Source: Thermoplasmatales archaeon
Lineage (GTDB): Archaea > Thermoplasmatota > E2 > UBA202 > JdFR-43
Assembly (NCBI GenBank): GCA_014361245.1
Contig: JACIWB010000006.1
Coordinates: 1-44,075, forward strand
Reading direction: 5' to 3'
DNA length: 44,075 bases
Both the position numbers and the translations under genes were made by a program. Every line of letters begins with the position of its first letter. The stretch's first letter is position 1. The notes beneath the pieces are model-generated. The model ran no database searches. It was not told where the DNA came from and saw only the letters and a program-made list of their open reading frames with translations. Positions 1 to 7,743 of this stretch are shown here, one piece after another.

Positions 1-249
1 TATATGCTCTCCTACTAAGACTTTTGACCATAATTCCAGATCTCTCAAACTCATATCAAAAAACACCATCAATATATAAAGAGCTACATATTGTGTAGGT
101 GATAATTTAAATGATCTTCCTCTTGTGCTCTTTTTCTCAAATGGTTCTCCAATTTCATCAGCCAATTCTATAAGAAATTTTAATATTTTCTTAACATCAA
201 AATCACTAAATTTTTTGTTATATTTCTTCCAATAACCTTCTTTCTTCAT
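1..249 (-). CDS. Transposase-like protein, N-terminal part, cut by the window edge
   Basis: This is an open frame of 83 codons running off the left edge. It starts at an ATG whose upstream minus strand is purine rich (AAAGGGGATGGG), usable as a ribosome binding site. The protein opens with basic and aromatic residues and then reads TRGRSFKLSPTQYVALYILM followed by MSLRDLELW. That layout (a short basic head, a GRP/GRSF-like turn, then helices ending in SLRDLE) is typical of the N-terminal domain of archaeal IS5/IS4-like DDE transposases. The DDE catalytic region would lie outside the window, so the call rests on the N-terminus only. No terminal inverted repeat could be confirmed between here and the next gene. 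Confidence 0.55.
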   Translation of the reverse strand, partial: MKKEGYWKKYNKKFSDFDVKKILKFLIELADEIGEPFEKKSTRGRSFKLSPTQYVALYILMVFFDMSLRDLELWSKVLVGEHI

Positions 250-356
250 TTTCCCATCCCCTTTAATAGTAATCTAATTTGGGTACATTAATTTTTTGAT
301 TAATCGACAACCCCCTGAAGACAGAAAAAATTAAAAATTAGAAATATATTGCGAGT

Positions 357-1595
357 ATGCCGACAATAATTGAAAAAATTTTTCAAAACCATACAGGAGA
401 TAGGGTAGAAGTTGGTGAAACAATATGGCTCGAAATTGACTTAAGAACCGCACGCGACTTTGCTGGGGCAAATGTTGTAAAAAATTTAATTGAAAATTAT
501 GGAGGAAATTATGTAAATAATGCTTCAAAAACATTTTTTACATTTGATTGCAATGCCCCAGCAAATACAATTGAATATGCAACAAATCACCAAATATGCA
601 GAAAATTTGCAAGAGAAAATGGAATAAAAATTTATGATGTAGATAGTGGTATAGGAAGTCATGTTGTAATTGAGGAAGGGCTCGCATATCCAGGCGTAAC
701 CGCGGTTAGTACAGATAGTCACTTCAATCTTTTAGGGGCAGTGGGGGCATTCGGACAGGGAATGGGAGATGTGGATATTGCCTTTGCTTTTAAAACAGGA
801 AAGATATGGTTTGAGGTTCCGCCAACAATAAAAGTTAATTTTCTTGGTATGCCATCTGACGCATGGAGTGCCAAGGATTTAGCCCTTCTCTGTGTAAAGG
901 AATTGAAAAGGGTTGCACTAGGAAAAGCAATAGAATTTTATGGAGATATAATTGATTCCCTCTCACTCGATGGGAGAATAACTCTCTCTTCAATGGTTAC
1001 TGAAATGGGGGGAATAGCTGGTTTTATTACTCCAGATAAAAGAATAATAAGTTTCTGTGAAAAAAATTCTGGAAAGAAAATAAAGCCAGTATATGCTGAC
1101 GACGCAAACTATGAAAAGGAAATAGATATAGATGTAAGCACTCTTGAACCAATGGTTGCTCTTCCTCCTTCCCCAAGTAATGTTAGGAGGGTGAGGGATG
1201 TTGGAGATGTAAAGATTGATAGTGTTTTTATCGGCTCATGCACAAATGGAAGAATGGATGACATGCTTTCTGCATGGAAAATAATAAAAGGAAAAAAGAT
1301 AAGCGAGGATGTAAAAATGAAGATAGTTCCAGCAACCAGGAGAATATGGAAGGAAATGCTTGATAAAGGCTTGATAAAAGATTTTTTTGAGGCGGGGGCT
1401 ATAGTTAGCCATGCATGCTGCGCCGGATGCGCTTCGGGGCAGATAGGGATGACGGGCATTGATGAAAATCAGGCATCTACTTCAAACAGGAATTTCAAGG
1501 GAAAGCAGGGGGCGGGTAATACATATCTTGTGTCGCCAGCAACAGCGGCTGCGAGTGCTTTAAGTGGATATATTACGGGAGGTGATGAGATATGA
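357..1595 (+). CDS. LeuC/aconitase-family hydrolyase, large subunit (divergent)
   Basis: This is a 412-aa member of the aconitase superfamily large subunits (3-isopropylmalate dehydratase or homoaconitase type), which bind a [4Fe-4S] cluster and move a hydroxyl group by dehydration and rehydration. The cluster ligands are visible as SCTNG (C295) and C355-A-G-C358. The C-terminal STSNRNFKGKQGAG block is also typical. It overlaps the small subunit by ATGA, so the two form one operon and one enzyme. Three usual active-site motifs are altered: DHxxP reads DCNAP (residues 64-68), the DSHT motif reads DSHF (120-123), and the CGPC-like motif reads CAGC. No other leucine or lysine biosynthesis gene lies nearby. 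The fold is certain, but the substrate is open: isopropylmalate, homoaconitate, dimethylmalate or another. Confidence 0.85.
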   Translation: MPTIIEKIFQNHTGDRVEVGETIWLEIDLRTARDFAGANVVKNLIENYGGNYVNNASKTFFTFDCNAPANTIEYATNHQICRKFARENGIKIYDVDSGIGSHVVIEEGLAYPGVTAVSTDSHFNLLGAVGAFGQGMGDVDIAFAFKTGKIWFEVPPTIKVNFLGMPSDAWSAKDLALLCVKELKRVALGKAIEFYGDIIDSLSLDGRITLSSMVTEMGGIAGFITPDKRIISFCEKNSGKKIKPVYADDANYEKEIDIDVSTLEPMVALPPSPSNVRRVRDVGDVKIDSVFIGSCTNGRMDDMLSAWKIIKGKKISEDVKMKIVPATRRIWKEMLDKGLIKDFFEAGAIVSHACCAGCASGQIGMTGIDENQASTSNRNFKGKQGAGNTYLVSPATAAASALSGYITGGDEI

Positions 1596-2104
1596 AAATA
1601 TGCGGGAGGGTTTGGAAATTAGAGAAGGATGGGAAATTGATTGATGATATAGATACAGATATGATTTATCATAACAAGTATTTACACATAACTGATAAAA
1701 AGGAGATGGGAAAATATGCTTTCAGCAATTTACAGGGATGGGAGGATTTCCCTAAAAAAGCAAAGAAGGGAGATATAATTTTTGCTGGAGAAAATTTTGG
1801 ATGCGGATCATCTCGCCAGCAAGCGGTGGATTGCTTTATTCAGCTAGGTATAAATGCAATTGTTGCAAAATCTTTCGGGGCAATATATAGGAGAAATGCA
1901 ATAAACAGCGGACTTGTGGTAATTGAATGCAAAGATATAGATAGAGTAGATATAAAAAATGGGGAAGAGATAGAGATAGATTTGATAAAAGGAGAAATAA
2001 TTAAGAATGGAAAAATTTTAATAAAAGCAACACCAATGAGCGCCATTCAATATGCTATTTATAAAGCAGGAAATCTTTTTGAATACGCAAAGTCAATTCA
2101 ATGA
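1592..2104 (+). CDS. LeuD-family hydrolyase, small subunit (swivel domain)
   Basis: This 170-aa protein is the partner of the upstream large subunit, starting inside its stop codon (ATGA). It has the aconitase swivel-domain signatures: DDIDTDMIYHNKYL near residues 18-31, GCGSSRQQA near 70-78, and AKSFGAIYRRNAINSGL. In characterised archaeal enzymes the tetrapeptide after the DTD loop tunes substrate choice (YLRT in homoaconitases, YLV-type in isopropylmalate isomerases). Here it is YLHI, which matches neither. The usual SSREHA is SSRQQA. The length is normal for archaeal LeuD. The enzyme class is secure and the substrate is not. Confidence 0.85.
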   Translation: MKICGRVWKLEKDGKLIDDIDTDMIYHNKYLHITDKKEMGKYAFSNLQGWEDFPKKAKKGDIIFAGENFGCGSSRQQAVDCFIQLGINAIVAKSFGAIYRRNAINSGLVVIECKDIDRVDIKNGEEIEIDLIKGEIIKNGKILIKATPMSAIQYAIYKAGNLFEYAKSIQ

Positions 2105-2211
2105 GTACATTCTATTACTTTATGAATTATTTCCTGCACACCATTTATTAATCTGTTGGACAACTCTATCAGGAGCATTTCCTCAAGGGTTTCTTCCTTT
2201 ATTATTTCCAT
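2098..2211 (-). CDS. Possible 37-aa small protein
   Basis: A minus-strand frame of 37 codons plus stop begins at an ATG preceded by GGGAGGGGATTAAA, a good Shine-Dalgarno sequence at workable spacing. Further upstream, near 2250-2265, a TATA-like ATATTATATA could serve as promoter. The predicted peptide is acidic and helical, with a heptad-like run (EETLEEMLLIELSNRLINGV) and a CTH ending. It has no signal peptide, Cys cluster or membrane segment. Its last codons overlap the end of the leuD-like gene on the other strand by 7 nt. I do not recognise a family. The good SD and small overlap support it, but its size makes chance possible. Confidence 0.4.
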   Translation of the reverse strand: MEIIKEETLEEMLLIELSNRLINGVQEIIHKVIECTH

Positions 2212-2274
2212 TTTAATCCCCTCCCGCGGGTAAAATGTAAAACAAAAAGGTATATAATATATTTTCTAAAAATT

Positions 2275-3063
2275 TTAATATTTCTTGACTTCTATTTTAT
2301 CTTCCATATATATTCTCATCCCATCAAAAGCGGATATCGTTGGCACACCTGTTTTTTCAGATAACCAGTTTGCCTGCTCTGTTGCATGAGGTATTGTTTT
2401 CAATCCCATATGCGTAAGAACCGCAATTTCTGGTTTAACTCCTTCTATAAGGCCTGCGGCGTCTTCGGTGGATAGGTGAAAAGGTATTTTTCCATTAAGA
2501 GGGCGTGTTAGGCAAATTATAAGGATTCTGCTCCCTTTATGCGCTTTTATTAGTTCATCAAAGATTTGAGTGTCGCTTGTATATGATAACTTTCCATTTT
2601 CAAGATTTATTTGGAAGCCAACGGTTGTTTTATCAGAATGAATTGCAGGAGTAATAATCATTTCATACAATTCTTTTATTATTATTTTTTTTCCAGGTTT
2701 TGCAACCATGACATCTTTCACCAAATTTTTATGATAAAATGATATAGGGCGGTAGTTATTTATTCCTTCAATAACACTCTCACTTCCTATAAGCATTCCT
2801 CTCTTAATTTTACCACCCATTGTCATTGCCTCAATCAATATCTCCGCATCATTGTAGTGGTCTGGATGGGCGTGTGAAACAAAAATAACATCTGTTTGAG
2901 TTGGATTCAGATTAAGATTATACATTTCCACAAGAGCACCCGGCCCGGGATCAGCATGCATAAGCAAACCTTTTTCCGCTATGTATATACCTCCAGTTTT
3001 TCTACGCTGGAAGATAGTTGCAAATCTCCCTCCGCCGGTGCCAATGAATGTTATCTTGCTCAT
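2275..3063 (-). CDS. Metallo-beta-lactamase-fold hydrolase
   Basis: This is a cytoplasmic MBL-fold protein of about 262 aa. It opens with ITFIGTGGGRF, has the metal-binding HAHPDH motif (with the preceding SH and following YND), a further His in TPAIHSD, the bridging Asp in SYTSDTQ, and a late THMG. This is the RNase Z/ElaC-like or lactonase-like layout. The order of metal ligands is complete, so it should be active on a phosphoester or similar bond. The chosen start gives MSKITFIGTG. An ATG five codons upstream would add MYFWV, and both fit the promoter at about 3113-3121. It is transcribed alone and diverges from the RNase P operon. The substrate cannot be read from sequence. Confidence 0.8.
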   Translation of the reverse strand: MSKITFIGTGGGRFATIFQRRKTGGIYIAEKGLLMHADPGPGALVEMYNLNLNPTQTDVIFVSHAHPDHYNDAEILIEAMTMGGKIKRGMLIGSESVIEGINNYRPISFYHKNLVKDVMVAKPGKKIIIKELYEMIITPAIHSDKTTVGFQINLENGKLSYTSDTQIFDELIKAHKGSRILIICLTRPLNGKIPFHLSTEDAAGLIEGVKPEIAVLTHMGLKTIPHATEQANWLSEKTGVPTISAFDGMRIYMEDKIEVKKY

Positions 3064-3112
3064 CACCCAGAAATACATTTAATCCTATAACTTTTTTGCA
3101 AAGGGAAAAAAA

Positions 3113-3130
3113 TATATAAAAGTTATATAT
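3113..3130. promoter_or_regulatory. Shared divergent TATA region
   Basis: TATATAAAA at 3113-3121, followed by TATATAT at 3124-3130, lies between two divergent genes. The first box is centred about 25 nt before the ATG at 3142, which predicts a leaderless or near-leaderless transcript for the plus-strand operon. Read on the minus strand, the same AT box would give a short leader of roughly 13-28 nt for the MBL gene. Confidence 0.55.
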
Positions 3131-3141
3131 TCAGTGGAAAG

Positions 3142-3312
3142 ATGGTAACAGTTGAGGAAAGTTTATGCAGGATTGAGATACTGAAGGAAGGAAGAGAATT
3201 TATTGCAAGGGCCAAAATGCAGGGGGGAACAAAAGAATACAGAAATACAATATTTGAAGACTTACTAAGAGAGCTATTCATCGACCTACAGGAAGAATTT
3301 GGAGAAATTTGA
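3142..3312 (+). CDS. Small conserved-looking protein (56 aa) coupled to RNase P Pop5
   Basis: This 56-codon frame was found by reading the gap before the Pop5 gene. It starts at an ATG about 25 nt after a TATA box (likely leaderless), and its TGA stop overlaps the next ATG as TGATG. The peptide is charged and compact, with AKMQGGTKEYRN in the middle and an amphipathic C-terminal helix (FEDLLRELFIDLQEEFGEI). There are no membrane or metal motifs. The promoter position and stop-start coupling make it a real gene in my view. The family is not recognised. Its context suggests a role linked to RNA processing or translation, which is inference only. Confidence 0.65.
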   Translation: MVTVEESLCRIEILKEGREFIARAKMQGGTKEYRNTIFEDLLRELFIDLQEEFGEI

Positions 3313-3578
3313 TGGTTGTAAAAGATAAAGTTGGAAGACAGAGATACATATTATTTACTGCAGAGCATGAAAAAGTAAGATTAATTAAAGAATACAAAAA
3401 TAAATTGAAATTAATATTTTACGATGGAAAATATGGGTTGGTTAAATGCTCGCATCTTGAAAAAGAAAAAGTTATAAATTTTTTAAATTCAATAGATTGT
3501 AAAACTTTATACACTTCTGGAACAATAAAGAAAATAAGAAAAATTCTCAATAATTTTTCGAAAGACGGAGCCAGCTAA
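3312..3578 (+). CDS. rnp2: RNase P protein component 2 (Pop5 homologue)
   Basis: This protein of 88 aa resembles archaeal RNase P subunit Rnp2/Pop5, which supports the catalytic RNA in 5' tRNA maturation. Visible signatures are the opening GRQRYILF, a central strand-turn-helix KYGLVKCSHLEKEKVINFL (compare the G-x-V-x-C/D-x-x-H/x pattern of Pop5), and the C-terminal TSGTIKKIRKIL, which matches the SGTIKRLKRK block of known Rnp2 proteins. It is shorter than the usual 110-130 aa, mostly missing middle residues and tail. The ATG overlaps the upstream stop (TGATG), so I prefer it over the TTG one codon earlier. Its 3' end overlaps the end of proS by 32 nt, convergently. Confidence 0.7.
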   Translation: MVVKDKVGRQRYILFTAEHEKVRLIKEYKNKLKLIFYDGKYGLVKCSHLEKEKVINFLNSIDCKTLYTSGTIKKIRKILNNFSKDGAS

Positions 3579-4959
3579 CGCTTTTTTCCCCACAAATAAG
3601 ACATTTTTCTTCGCATTTTTCTTCCTCAACAGGAATACCAAGGCTTTTCATTGAAAATTTTTCCTCCGCCTTTTTTCCACACTCCTCTTTCCCACACCAT
3701 GGAATTTCTAAAATTCCTTCTTCAATTTTCTCCTCTTTTATTCTATGTATATTTTCTTTTAAAAATTTTTCCGCATTTTTATAAAGTCTTTTATCATATT
3801 CTTTCAATTCATTTTTTATTCCTTCTATATCATCTCTTCCAATAGTTTTTTTGATTCCATCTCTTGAAACAATTGTAATAACATTTTTTTCAATATCCTT
3901 TGGTCCTATTTCAATTCTGATAGGGATACCTTTTAATTCCCAGTCAAAAAATTTACTTCCAGGTGTTTTATCCTCTCTAAAATCAATAAAACTTCTTATG
4001 TCATTTTTCTGAAGTTTTTCATTCAAATGATTACATTCCTCAATTATTTTTTCTTTCCATCCCTTGAAAAATATAGGTATGATTACAACCTGTATCGGCG
4101 CTATGGATGATGGTAACTTTATCCCTTTCTCATCTCCATGCAGTCCTACGATAGCTCCTAAAACTCTTTCAGACATCCCATATGTTGTCTGATGGCAGTA
4201 ATAATGCTTCCCATCAAGCCCTTCATATTTTATCTCAAATGGACGGGAAAAATTCTCCTTATATTGATGTATTGAACCAACCTGCAAGCTTTTAGTGGAT
4301 GGCATAAGCACATCTAGTCCGATTGAGTAATCCGCACCCGCAAACTTATCCCAGTCGGGGCGCCTGCTCGCAATGAAGGGAATGCAGAGGGCAGAAAAAA
4401 ATGATTTGGCAATTTCCAGATCCTCCTTTATCTGTCTTTCCGCATCTTCAAAATCTTTGTGGCATGTGTGGGCTTCAAAAAAATGAATTTCTCTAACCCT
4501 TATAAATGCCTTTGTCATTTTTGTTTCATATCTGAATGTATTTACAATCTGAAATGTTTTTAGAGGCAGGTCAGCGTGTGAGCGAATCCATAGAGAAAAA
4601 ATGGAATATAAAGCGGTTTCTGAAGTTGGACGCAGAAGCATTTTTTCATCAAGTTCATTATCGCCCGCATGAGTAACCCAGTATACTTCAGATGAAAAAC
4701 CCTTTATATGCTCTTCTTCTTTTTTAAAAAGACTTTCTGGAATTAGAAGAGGGAAATAAACTTCCTGATGCCCTGTTTTTTCCATCTCTTCTCTTATAAT
4801 TTTATCTATATTTTGCATTATTTTCCAACCATATGGTTTCCATATATTCATACCCTTTATAGGGTATCTTTTGTCACATAAATCTGCTTTTTCAACTATT
4901 TCATTATACCATTCATCAAACTTTTCTTTATCAATCATCCTAACAGAAAATATTTTCAT
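3547..4959 (-). CDS. proS: Prolyl-tRNA synthetase, archaeal/eukaryotic type
   Basis: This class II synthetase of about 470 aa charges tRNA-Pro. Motif 2 is visible as the R-x-E context FRYETKMTKAFIRVREIHFFEAHT, with an upstream LRPTSETALY and a later HQTTYGMSERVLGA block, both hallmarks of archaeal-type ProRS. An anticodon-binding domain follows (IAPIQVVIIPI). The zinc-like C-terminal domain carries CGKEECGKK and CEEKCLICG and ends in Tyr, as archaeal-type ProRS do. Start choice: the ATG at 4959 sits about 34 nt from a TATA box at 4988-4997. The ATG at 4938 (MIDKEKFDEW) matches family N-termini equally well. The longer frame from 5037 would cross the promoter and is unlikely. Confidence 0.93.
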   Translation of the reverse strand: MKIFSVRMIDKEKFDEWYNEIVEKADLCDKRYPIKGMNIWKPYGWKIMQNIDKIIREEMEKTGHQEVYFPLLIPESLFKKEEEHIKGFSSEVYWVTHAGDNELDEKMLLRPTSETALYSIFSLWIRSHADLPLKTFQIVNTFRYETKMTKAFIRVREIHFFEAHTCHKDFEDAERQIKEDLEIAKSFFSALCIPFIASRRPDWDKFAGADYSIGLDVLMPSTKSLQVGSIHQYKENFSRPFEIKYEGLDGKHYYCHQTTYGMSERVLGAIVGLHGDEKGIKLPSSIAPIQVVIIPIFFKGWKEKIIEECNHLNEKLQKNDIRSFIDFREDKTPGSKFFDWELKGIPIRIEIGPKDIEKNVITIVSRDGIKKTIGRDDIEGIKNELKEYDKRLYKNAEKFLKENIHRIKEEKIEEGILEIPWCGKEECGKKAEEKFSMKSLGIPVEEEKCEEKCLICGEKSVSWLRLSKNY

Positions 4960-4987
4960 ATTAAAATAATTAATGCAAAACACAACA

Positions 4988-4998
4988 AATTTATAAGC
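4988..4998. promoter_or_regulatory. Divergent TATA box between proS and valS
   Basis: The sequence AATTTATAAGC is TATA-like on both strands. It is centred about 26 nt before the valS ATG (5019), which predicts a leaderless valS mRNA, and about 34 nt before the proS ATG at 4959, which predicts a leader of a few nucleotides. Confidence 0.5.
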
Positions 4999-5018
4999 AC
5001 AAAAATACTTCATGGAAA

Positions 5019-7628
5019 ATGAGTAGCTATAATCCATTTGAGGTTGAGAAAAAATGGCAGGAAAAATGGCAGGAAATGAAAATTTACAGATTTAAACCAG
5101 GAAAAAAGCCCGTCTATTCCATAGATAACCCTCCAAGATATGCTTCTGGAGCACTTCATATAGGGCATGCTGTTCATTACACCCATATAGATTTTGTTGC
5201 AAGATATAAAAGAATGCGGGGCTATAATGTATTTTTTCCTCTATGCTTTGATGTAAATGGAATACCAATTGAAGAAAGAGTTGAAAGGAAATATGGAATA
5301 ACAAGAAAAAATATAGAGAGGCATAAATTCATCGAGCTATGTAAAAAGTTTGCTGATGAAAACATAGAAGAGATGATTCGTCAATTTATCATACTGGGAC
5401 ATTCAATGGATGATAGCATTTATTATAGAACAGATGCTGAATATTTTAGAAGGCTTACCCAGATTTCTTTTATAAGACTTTACAAAAAAGGGCTTATTTA
5501 TAGAGGAAAATTTCCTGTAAATTGGTGCCCTAGATGCATGACCGCAATGGCAGATGCTGAAATAGAGCATGTTGAAAGAAAAACATTGCTAAATACAATA
5601 AAGTTTTATCTTGCAGAAAGTTGCAAGGGAAATGGAATAAAAAAAGATGAAAGAGGTAGCTATATTGAGATAGCAACAACCCGCCCCGAAATGCTTTCCA
5701 CATGCCAGATTGTTGCTTTAAATCCAAATGACGAGAGAAAATTAAATTTGGTTGGAAAAGAAGTTATAGTTCCAGTATATGGAAAAAAAGTAAAGATTTT
5801 TGAAGATGAAAGAGTTGATCCAAATTTTGGGACAGGAATAGTAATGATATGCACAATCGGGGATAAAGATGATTTGGAATGGGCAATGAAATATTCCTTG
5901 CCAATTGAGATATGCATAAATGAAGATGGAACGATGAATGAACTTGCGGGAAGATATAAAGGGCTAAGAATAGAGGAAGCGAGGAGAAAAATAATAGAAG
6001 AGTTAAAGAAAGAAAATTATATCACTAGACAGGAGGAAATTGAGCAGAGCGTCGGCGTGTGCTGGCGGTGCAAAACACCGATAGAATTTATAAATGCGGA
6101 GCAGTGGTTTTTGAAAATGTTGCCTATAAAAGAGGAAATAATTGAAGTTGCTAAAAGAATGGAATGGTATCCAGATTATATGTTTAAGAGATTTGAGGAA
6201 TGGGTGAATTCACTTGAATGGGATTGGGTAATTTCAAGGCAAAGATATTTTGCCACTCCCCTCCCCCTGTGGGAATGCAAAAATTGCAAGGAAGTGGTTC
6301 TTGCTGATGAAAAAGATTGCTATGTTGACCCAACAATAGATAAACCCCCTTTTGATAGCTGTCCAAAATGCGGTGGACCTCTGAAAGGATGTGAGGATGT
6401 TTTCGATACCTGGATGGATTCTTCTATAACTCCTCTATTCAACACTTTCTGGGAAAGAGATGAAAATCTTTTTAAAGAACTCTATCCAATGTCGCTCCGC
6501 CCGCAGGCGCATGATATTATAAGAACATGGGCTTTTTATACAGTTCTGAGATGCTACCTCCTTACAAATGAAAAACCCTTTGAGGAGATAATGATAGATG
6601 GGTTTATACTTGCCCCAGATGGAAAGCCGATGCATACTTCTCTTGGAAATGTCGTTGACCCGCTTGAAGTAATAGAAAAGAATGGAAGCGATGCTCTGCG
6701 ATATTATGCTTCAACTTGCAAACTTGGTGAGGATAATCCATTCCGCCCAAAAGATGTTGTTAGAGGAATAAGATTGATGAACAAGTTATGGAATGTTGAA
6801 AATTTTATAGGGAATCTAATTAAAAGTAAGCCAGAAAAATGCGAGCTGAGGATAATTGATAGATGGATTCTTAGCATATACAGCAGGGTAATTAAAAAAG
6901 CAACTGAATATATGGATAAATTTGAATTTTCTAATGCAATGAAAGAAATTGAATATTTTCTCTGGCACGAATTTGCAGACCACTATATAGAAATGGTAAA
7001 ACATAGAATTTATGAGCAAAAGGATGAAGCATCTTTATACACTCTTTATGTTATAGGACTTGGATTGCTCAAGGCATTTTCTCCATTTTTACCATTTATA
7101 ACAGAGGAAATTTATGATAATTTTTATAAGAAATTTGAAGGCGATGAAAGCGTGCATACCTCAAAATGGCCTGAACCAATTTTAATAGATGAAGAAGCGG
7201 AAAGAGAAGGAGAGATAGTTAAAGAAGTAGTATCTGAAATAAGAGGATGGAAAAGCAAAAATGGAATACCATTGAATTCTTCGTTATCAAAAGTCATAAT
7301 ATATGGTAATGTAAAGGAGGAGGACATAATTTCTGGAACTCTCAAAATAAAGGAAATAGTTTATGAAGATAAGTTGAATATTGAGAAAATAGCTTTTCCA
7401 ATTTATAGCAAAATTGGGCCATATTTCAAGGAAAAAAGCAAAATTGTTATAGAGGAAATTAACAAAAATGGAAAGAAAATTGCGAGGAAGATTGAAGAAG
7501 ATGGATTTTATTCTTTCAACTTTAAAGGAGAAGAAATAAAGATAGATAAGGAATTTCTGGATATAAAAGAGGAAACAAAGGAAAATCTATTAAAGGCTGG
7601 AAATATATTCATCTTAGTAGAAAAATGA
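5019..7628 (+). CDS. valS: Valyl-tRNA synthetase, archaeal type, with altered KMSKS
   Basis: This 869-aa class I synthetase has LHIGHA (residues 46-51), GYNVFFPLCFDVNGIPIEERV as in ValRS, a CP1 editing domain with TTRPEM, zinc-type Cys pairs (WCPRC, CWRC, CKNC, CPKCGG), VFDTWMDSS before the catalytic end, and a long anticodon-binding domain. IleRS is excluded because a clear ileS lies at 29373. The striking point is the signature loop: the position of KMSKS reads PMHTS (537-541), followed by the normal LGNVVDP, so both lysines are missing. The start is an ATG about 26 nt after a TATA box. It ends in TGATG, overlapping a 28-aa peptide gene. Confidence 0.9.
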   Translation: MSSYNPFEVEKKWQEKWQEMKIYRFKPGKKPVYSIDNPPRYASGALHIGHAVHYTHIDFVARYKRMRGYNVFFPLCFDVNGIPIEERVERKYGITRKNIERHKFIELCKKFADENIEEMIRQFIILGHSMDDSIYYRTDAEYFRRLTQISFIRLYKKGLIYRGKFPVNWCPRCMTAMADAEIEHVERKTLLNTIKFYLAESCKGNGIKKDERGSYIEIATTRPEMLSTCQIVALNPNDERKLNLVGKEVIVPVYGKKVKIFEDERVDPNFGTGIVMICTIGDKDDLEWAMKYSLPIEICINEDGTMNELAGRYKGLRIEEARRKIIEELKKENYITRQEEIEQSVGVCWRCKTPIEFINAEQWFLKMLPIKEEIIEVAKRMEWYPDYMFKRFEEWVNSLEWDWVISRQRYFATPLPLWECKNCKEVVLADEKDCYVDPTIDKPPFDSCPKCGGPLKGCEDVFDTWMDSSITPLFNTFWERDENLFKELYPMSLRPQAHDIIRTWAFYTVLRCYLLTNEKPFEEIMIDGFILAPDGKPMHTSLGNVVDPLEVIEKNGSDALRYYASTCKLGEDNPFRPKDVVRGIRLMNKLWNVENFIGNLIKSKPEKCELRIIDRWILSIYSRVIKKATEYMDKFEFSNAMKEIEYFLWHEFADHYIEMVKHRIYEQKDEASLYTLYVIGLGLLKAFSPFLPFITEEIYDNFYKKFEGDESVHTSKWPEPILIDEEAEREGEIVKEVVSEIRGWKSKNGIPLNSSLSKVIIYGNVKEEDIISGTLKIKEIVYEDKLNIEKIAFPIYSKIGPYFKEKSKIVIEEINKNGKKIARKIEEDGFYSFNFKGEEIKIDKEFLDIKEETKENLLKAGNIFILVEK

Positions 7629-7714
7629 TGAAAAAAACAATTGCCAAGATAATTGCAATAATTGTAATATTAATTATGATTTTATCAGGATTTATTGCAA
7701 TTTTTTATAGGTAA
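7628..7714 (+). CDS. Possible 28-aa single-span membrane peptide
   Basis: The start codon overlaps the valS stop (TGATG), the usual coupling in this genome. The frame encodes MKKTIAKIIAIIVILIMILS, then GFIAIFYR and a TAA. This is a two-lysine head, one hydrophobic helix of about 20 residues, and a Tyr-Arg tail, i.e. a small membrane peptide. Hydrophobic peptides can arise by chance in AT-rich DNA, so the call depends mostly on the coupling. No function is assigned. Confidence 0.4.
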   Translation: MKKTIAKIIAIIVILIMILSGFIAIFYR

Positions 7715-7743
7715 GTTTTATTTCCTATAAATGCATTTTAATC

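Noticed and set aside
287-304. Repeat ATTAAT-TTTTTG-ATTAAT near the transposase-like gene as an element end
   Set aside because: ATTAAT is a common self-complementary word in AT-rich DNA and no matching partner repeat can be seen, since the other end is outside the window.
1109-1459. A 116-aa minus-strand frame inside the LeuC-like gene
   Set aside because: It mirrors the coding frame of a clear gene, has no promoter or SD, and has a biased shadow composition.
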